Positions 58,301 to 64,000 of a stretch of DNA of 64,000 bases are shown here, piece after piece. Position 1 is the stretch's first letter; each line of letters starts with the position of its first letter. Origin of the DNA: Manihot esculenta (lineage: Eukaryota > Streptophyta > Magnoliopsida > Malpighiales > Euphorbiaceae); contig NC_035171.2 in assembly GCF_001659605.2 (NCBI RefSeq), forward strand, positions 30,793,825-30,857,824, written 5' to 3'. A program made the position numbers and the translations under genes. Below the pieces are notes generated by a model, which saw only the letters and a list, made by a program, of their open reading frames with translations, did not search any database and was not told the DNA's origin.

Positions 58301-61300
58301 GCCAGCAACTCATGAGCATTTTCAAAAATACTCGCACAAAGACACTCACATAAAGTACCAAAATATAAAACAATCCTTAAAATTGCACTTCTCTCCAAAG
58401 GCAATACTAGTAAGAAAACATCAACATAAAGTTCCACTCCAAAGGCAATATCAGCAATATTGCCAAGGAAACATCAATACAAAATAATTCTTAGGATTGA
58501 ACAAACCACACCAGTTGAACACATATGTAGCCGTGAACAATGCCCATAAACAGTACCAATGAATAGTGTCCATGTACAGTGTGCGTGAACGATACCGATG
58601 AGCAGTACCTAAACACAAACCCTAAAAAAATTAAAAGTTTTGATACTGTTAAATTTAGAATAATAAAAGAGAAAAAAAATAACATAAGGAGATTTAAGTG
58701 GTTCGACTACAAGAGCATACATCCACAAATACAAAACCTCAAAGGGGTTGCATCTTTATTAAGATGGATTATATCCTCATAATACAAAAGCTTTCCTACT
58801 TATAGTAGAGAATCCAAAACATATATGGTATAAAACTATGAATTAAAGGATCATGTTTTCATAAGCTATTTCATGTTATGTTATCTTACGCACGTTTTAG
58901 TCTGTATTTTTATTTGATTCTATTAGAATTGCTCCAAACTTTTCCAGGTTCTTTTTAGTGTGCCTCTTTCATTTATTTTAGCCTCTAAAAACAATAAAAT
59001 TTAAGTAAAAACATTAAATAATAGAATAAAATTAAGAATTCTAAAATTAAACATAAAAACCTAATAAAACTAAGGAAAATCAATGAAAATAAACGGATTT
59101 AGTTCCAAAAAATGTATGAATAATTGTGCATTATATTGCCACATCAAATACAAGTCCTATACCAAATAGGAATAACACTCCCCCTTAATTGTAGCATTTA
59201 ATCTCATCAATTCTAATAGACTAATCAAGGTTAATCATGTTTGTGAGATAAATTGCATCAGAAGCTCTCAAAAGCTGCAGCACTAGGTGCATGGTGTTAA
59301 CTCAATGTAGTAGCTCTAGGCTTTCAGCACAGTCTTTAGTTATTTACAGTTTACATACCTAAACGAATTATCAGGAACACAAAGAATTAGTTCTGACCCA
59401 AAGGAAAGTTCTATCCAATTTTATCATCTGTACATTTCAAATTTGCTAGGAGTTCCTGAAATCTAATTATAATTTAGGTTTGAGGAGTTGAAATGATACT
59501 GAACTTCACATACTAAAAAGTTGGGACATGTACAGGGAGTGGAACAGGCAAGAGTAGCGGCAGTCCTAAGGTTGCAGTTGATATTCCCATTACAGTTGTA
59601 CCTGGGAAGAACTCTATTGATCTCCTAAGTTTGACTGTTGGACTTTATGTAAGCAATTTAAGAGAAAGATAGTTATTCTGCGCTTTTCTATCTGCTGCAG
59701 TAGCTTCCTTTTGACTGAAAGATATCTGTTGGATGAACAAAATTCCAATATTACAACATCATTAGGTATGGACATTATTTGATGGAAATTTTAACATTTT
59801 TGTATCAGAATTATGGAGCTTTTTTTGATCTAGTGGGTGCTGGAATAACTGGTCCAGTACAGCTGAAAGGGAAAAATGGCACTACTGTTGATCTCTCTTC
59901 ACAGCAATGGACATATCAGGTAAGTCTTTTTTTCCCATGTTTTCTTTGTACACCAGACCTAGTACAAGAAAATGGTAACTACTGCAATCTTTGCAATCCC
60001 AAATATATGACCGGTTGAAGGGAAGAAACTTCCAATTTAAATAAGTGGAGAACACCACCCTCAAAAGGGTGAAATGCAGCAACCTTTTCTTTCTTTATTT
60101 AGATGAAATGTTAAATATGAGGTATATTGCAAACGCAGATCGGGCTTAAAGGTGAAGAATTAGGTCTTTCCACCGGAAGTTCTTCACAATGGATTTCACG
60201 GCCTAACTTGCCTACTAAACAGCCCTTGATATGGTACAAGGTAACATTTAAATCTTTAGCATTTATACAAATTCAATTTTAAAAAAGCAGCACTTATTCA
60301 AAATTCATTTGTTCAATGCTATTGACATTTTGGTCAAATTTCTGATAATTGCATTGCAAAATGAGATTTTAAAAAAGATCAAAGGTTTTGATATCAGACT
60401 CAACATTTAACTACACTTTTCTTTGGAGTTCTAGAGGAGCCATTTGCAAGATTATTCTAGGTCAGCAATGCAGCCTAGAATGGTATTAGAAAAAAAGTGA
60501 ACATTAATGTTCTGTTCCTTTTCAATGATACCACTAAGTCAACTTAACCAAGACAAAATGTTGTGTGGTTTTGTGCTACCTATTAATATCATTGTGAAAC
60601 AGTCATTGGCATAAACTGTCTGATATAGATATTTCTATAAAAAATTCTGAATTTTGTGTAGGAAGAAAGGACCAATATATCCCATATACTTGAGATAATC
60701 ATAAAACAGCTTGAGAATTTCATTTGTAAAACTAAACCATAAAATTTTTCAGAATTTGTTTTATTTTATACAACAGAATGTGAGTGAATTCCTACGAGAT
60801 TTTTGAACTAAAAAATGCTTTCCAATGTCTTTTTGTAATTGAAACTTTATTCTTCAGGTTCTTTCACCCCACATCTTTCTATGTTATAGGAGCTTGAATT
60901 TTTTTTCTATATTTCATGGGGGTATTCTTGTTTTAATTGATAGGGTATCAATTTTTTAGAAACTAACAAGTCATTGTACTTGTGATCCAGACCAGTTTCA
61001 ATGCCCCTGCTGGCAATGATCCCATTGCAATTGATTTCACGGGAATGGGGAAGGGTGAGGCATGGGTGAATGGACAAAGCATTGGACGTTATTGGCCGAT
61101 CATTGCGTCTCCAAATAGCGGTTGCACCGACTCTTGCAATTACAGAGGAGCCTACAATGCGAACAAATGCTTGAAAAACTGTGCAAAGCCTTCTCAGACT
61201 TTGTAAGTTCTGAAGAGTTTAATGAAGAAAGGCTTGAGAAACTTTCTCAGAAATATTGGTTCTCATATCAACAAATTTTGCAGGTACCATGTACCCCGTT

Positions 61301-61819
61301 CGTGGGTGAAATCAACCGGCAACACCCTTGTATTGTTTGAGGAAGTAGGTGGGGATCCAACACAGATAGGTTTTGCTACAAAACAGGTTGAAAGTTTGTG
61401 CTCTCACATATCGGAGTCCCACCCATTACCTGTAGACATGTGGAACACAGATTCAGAAGCAAGAAAAAAATCTGGACCTGTACTGTCCCTGGAATGCCCA
61501 CATCCTAATCAGGTCATTTCTTCAATCAAGTTTGCAAGCTTTGGAACCCCACATGGAACTTGTGGGAGCTTCAGCCATGGCCAATGCAGCAGCAGCAGTG
61601 CTCTTTCCATTGTGCAGAAGGTATGATGATCCCTCACTCTTTCAATAAAGTTTCATGTATCTGTTTAGAACTTGAACCAGTTTAAACCAACAGAGTCTAA
61701 TTGTTTTACAGGCTTGTGTTGGATCAAAGAGTTGCAGCCTTGGTGTATCAGTCAACACGTTTGGGGATCCTTGCATGGGAGTTAAAAAGAGTTTAGCAGT
61801 AGAAGTTTCCTGTACATGA
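49310..61819 (+). CDS. BGAL8: GH35 beta-galactosidase, BGAL8-like
   Basis: Nineteen exons, all phases joining, give 848 residues: 49310-49486, 49570-49665, 50008-50120, 50258-50324, 50410-50502, 50742-50885, 51034-51122, 51269-51374, 51449-51533, 51744-51862, 52416-52577, 52996-53198, 53311-53420, 59536-59648, 59809-59919, 60139-60240, 60991-61202, 61284-61620, 61712-61819. A signal peptide (about 1-28) precedes the GH35 domain, which opens [20 protein letters not shown]. The family active-site motif [15 protein letters not shown] spans exons 5-6 (acid/base Glu about 186); WTENWSGW holds the nucleophile Glu (about 255). The last about 85 residues form a SUEL/galactose-binding lectin-type domain. 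These apoplastic enzymes release terminal beta-galactose from wall galactans and arabinogalactan glycans. Intron 13 is 6.1 kb because of retrotransposons. TSG-PLIS lacks one Gly usual in the family. Confidence 0.96.
53964..59177 (-). mobile_element. Short LTR (TRIM-like) retroelement in BGAL8 intron 13
   Basis: A repeat beginning tgttaaatttagaat(a/t)ataa starts at 53,964 and again at 58,647. Copy 1 is split by the copia element (53,964-54,027 plus 58,009-58,282, about 338 bp). Copy 2 runs to about 59,177 and holds an extra segment of roughly 250 bp (about 58,850-59,140). Both include ggttcgacta and aagctttccta and end ..aataaca or ..cataaca. Just inside copy 1 is a polypurine-like tract on the minus strand (taagggagag), and just before copy 2 a degenerate primer-site-like gtatcaaaac on the minus strand. 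The internal part is only about 365 bp and non-coding. A second polypurine-like tract after copy 2 suggests a recombined or tandem element. Confidence 0.65.
54028..58008 (-). mobile_element. Degenerate Ty1/copia LTR retrotransposon, about 4.0 kb
   Basis: Two LTRs of about 180 bp (54,028-54,206 and 57,821-58,008), each TGT..ACA, share most of their sequence. On the minus strand the primer-binding site TGGTATCAAAGC follows the 5' LTR and a polypurine tract TTTAAGGGAGAG precedes the 3' LTR. Coding remnants, in copia order on the minus strand, are: protease motif [11 protein letters not shown] (about 57,270), pre-integrase ([13 protein letters not shown], about 56,870), an integrase C-terminal fragment ([12 protein letters not shown], about 56,170), reverse transcriptase ([18 protein letters not shown] about 55,610; YVNDIAIT about 55,170), and RNase H-side sequence (54,682-54,975). 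Stops and frameshifts are frequent, so it cannot move by itself. It inserted into the first LTR of the TRIM-like element. Confidence 0.9.
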
Positions 61820-62717
61820 GATTCTGCTCAAAGCATTCACTTTTCTTGGGACACAACCAAAGCCTTGTTCCCAAGTGTTTATCATATTAAATAAGCATAC
61901 TTTCTGATTATCAAAGTTAAATATGAAAGGAAAGAAGAATGAGGTTTCACCTTTAAAAGTGCTCTAATAAATTTTTCAACAGCAGTTATTCTGTTTTGGG
62001 AGAAATTTTTTTGTTTACCTTCTCTTTTCTGTAAAGGAAATACTGGAAGGAAACAAGATTTAAGAGTTTTCCCTGACTTTATTCAAGCAACTTGAATTGG
62101 CTACTTCCAATAGAGGGTTGTGAATCTATCTAAATTACTTACAGTAATAGCAAATGTATCATTATTCTAAATTGTGATAAGGCTCTTTTGAATCTCTATA
62201 AATATCTGCAGTACTTGAGACTTGCTTGATGTTGCTTATGGAAAGGTAACTTTTTTTTTTTGGTCAAAAACGGTATTAAGCAGGAGTCTTCTAATTTAAC
62301 TAATCTGAATTCACAAAGTGAGTAACTAATTTAACTAATGAATTTTTTTATAATATAAGGATTAAATAGTAATTTTTCTTTATATTTATCTTAGGCTTAG
62401 TATCAATTAACAAAATATGGATATTCCATCATAATGAGCTAGGATGGGACAAAAAGTCTAGATTGACTCGGCTTTTGATCAGATGTAGACTTTAACTGCA
62501 TAATGACTTTACCTGCATCATAATTTCTAAGCTTCTTTCTGCTTTTAGAAGCCTTTTAGATTAGGAGTCTGCTATCAGGAGCTGTTCAGAGGAGGAATAA
62601 ACAAATATTCAAACTTTCTTTATTTATAATTTCAATCCAAATACAAAGATTACAGCGACACAAAACCACATACACATTAATATCGTATTTGCTAATCTTT
62701 ACTTCTATTATCTGTTA
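61820..62717. other. Spacer between BGAL8 and the root-cap gene
   Basis: The 3' flanks of two convergent genes. At 62,345-62,380 lies ataaggattaaatagtaat, the reverse complement of the motif at 16,936-16,975. No gene is present. Confidence 0.45.
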
Positions 62718-63833
62718 TCAGTATTCAGAAATCCCCTGAGTTGTTTCAGAGCTATACTCCCTTTGAAATCTGCAAACGCTGCAAAGATTTGAAAACAGTG
62801 ATGGAGTTTTGTACTTGTCCTCTCCACCCATCATTGGCATAGCAACTCCAACCTTAACAGGACTAACATAATCTGGCCTGTATGTCTTCCCCAAGATTCC
62901 TTCAACAACATCTGTCAGGTTGAAAAACTTGAACTGTGTCTCCAGGTGAGCAAATGCATCCTCTGCTGGCAACTGGTAATTGTGAATCCTGTTCTCTTCT
63001 TTCCCGATTGGTCTCACCTTTATATTCAGCTCTACCAAATCTGAGACTGCAACTCTTATAGTGTTAATATCATCAGTTCTTTCAACTAAAACCTCTCTTT
63101 CTTCTCCATTAGTCCTCCATTCCGAGTCCCCATCGGCCGGGATATCAACTGTGTTACCATCCCATTTTACCAGAAGAGCATCAACATTGTCATCCCAGAG
63201 TGAGACTCTCTTTGCTGCAATGACTAGTGTGTGAGTATCAAACATGATAGAGAGGGCTTGCACCCATGTGAAGTCTCGAGTCCTCCCTTGCGGCCGAGTT
63301 CCAATGAAGTGTGCATTGATTTGTAGGCTTTCATCAGAGACAATGGCAAAGTTTCCTCCCTTTTCTCCATGGAAGTAGAACATCACACCATCACCACCGA
63401 CGAACCGAGGATCATAACACAGAGAGCCATACCCATTACATCTAGGCCTTCTCCCTGCCAAAGAACACAAGTTTCAGGACTTAAAACTTAAAAGAATTCA
63501 CTTAATACCAGAAGTAAATTAAGGAGCCTTACATTTGCAGGTGGCTTCACATCTGCTGCTGCAGTCCATGAAGCATCCCTTCTGCTTCTTGTTTTTCACA
63601 GGCTTCCTTACTTTGCATTGATCTGGACACACCAAGATCTTGTTAAAGCATTTCCCTCTGGCCTGGCACAAAGCTTGTTCATGGCCTGAAGATAATGGAG
63701 GCCTCATCACATAATGAGTTATAGCAGGATCAAGAGGGTCCTTCTTGCCATTTGCACCTTCAACAATGGAGGCTTCCCAGGAGACGAATACGAGAAAGAA
63801 AGCCAGAAGAACACATGATTTTGTTTTCTCCAT
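62718..63833 (-). CDS. Secreted root-cap-domain (LEA-related) protein
   Basis: Two exons on the minus strand, 63833-63533 and 63454-62718, with a GT-AG intron, give 345 residues. The signal peptide (about 1-26, MEKTKSCVLLAFFLVFVSWE) is followed by a Cys-rich domain (about 53-105) with CQARGKCFNKILVCPDQC and CFMDCSSRCEATCKCK. The join restores ..CKWRRPRCNGYG. The rest (about 110-330) matches the plant Root_cap family, including GDGVMFYFHGEKGGNFAIVS and NAHFIGTRPQGRTRDFTWVQ. Members are secreted, and some are expressed in root cap or annotated as LEA-related; their biochemical role is unknown. The start is the first ATG and opens the signal peptide. Confidence 0.9.
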
Positions 63834-63918
63834 GGCTGAGCTGAGTATCTGTTGCTGTTTGCTAGCTATAGCAATGGAAGAATGGAGAAGAGATGGAGAG
63901 GTTAAGGTGTGGTGGTGG

Positions 63919-63929
63919 ATTTATATAGG
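63919..63929 (-). promoter_or_regulatory. TATA box of the root-cap gene
   Basis: On the minus strand this reads CCTATATAAAT, about 90 bp upstream of the start codon, a good plant TATA consensus at a normal distance. Confidence 0.6.
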
Positions 63930-64000
63930 GAGATTTAAGCTTCAGCTGGCCAACTAGGCCTTGGATTAAGGCTTAATAATGGTGAATTTGGCTTCTGTTC

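Noticed and set aside
1..64000. CRISPR arrays, bacterial operons, rRNA or tRNA genes, organelle insertions
   Set aside because: No regularly spaced repeats, no tRNA-like cloverleaf or rRNA core was recognised, and all genes are of nuclear plant type.

Overview
The window is nuclear DNA from a flowering plant, a eudicot. Genes are split by short GT-AG introns, intergenic DNA is very AT-rich, and the content is plant-specific (INDETERMINATE-domain zinc finger, NAC factor, fasciclin-like arabinogalactan proteins, GH35 beta-galactosidase, hAT/MULE/copia elements). A rosid such as a member of the Euphorbiaceae would fit, but that is an impression from protein style, not a proof.

Layout. 0-8 kb: a 1,200-bp non-autonomous hAT element with a captured gene exon lies just upstream of a single-exon SEC61-beta gene; a MITE-like element follows, then a decayed SYP7-type syntaxin. 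8-20 kb: a three-exon NAC transcription factor (minus), a 703-bp MULE-like element carrying a GAA microsatellite, then a three-exon IDD zinc-finger transcription factor (plus). 20-25 kb: AT-rich DNA with an RNase H relic split by a second hAT element. 25-41 kb: a head-to-tail array of eight fasciclin-like arabinogalactan (FLA11/12 type) genes on the minus strand, seven intact and one broken. 43 kb: a small charged orphan protein. 44-49 kb: extremely AT-rich and gene-free. 49.3-61.8 kb: a 19-exon BGAL8-like beta-galactosidase whose 6.1-kb intron 13 contains nested LTR retrotransposons in antisense. 62.7-63.8 kb: a root-cap-domain secreted protein (minus).

How the genes relate. The FLA proteins (GPI-anchored wall glycoproteins) and the beta-galactosidase (which trims wall galactans or arabinogalactan glycans) both act on the cell wall. 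The FLA array is the main feature. Its units share a core promoter and an upstream module of about 75 bp around a palindrome (GTTGCAGCAAC), lost in the broken copy.

The most unusual observation is that at least four FLA units also carry, just beyond the promoter, a decayed copy of the 5' end of IDD exon 3. The clearest copy keeps the splice acceptor. The intact IDD gene sits directly beside the array, so the duplicated segment probably once spanned both genes. No CRISPR, rRNA or tRNA gene was recognised.
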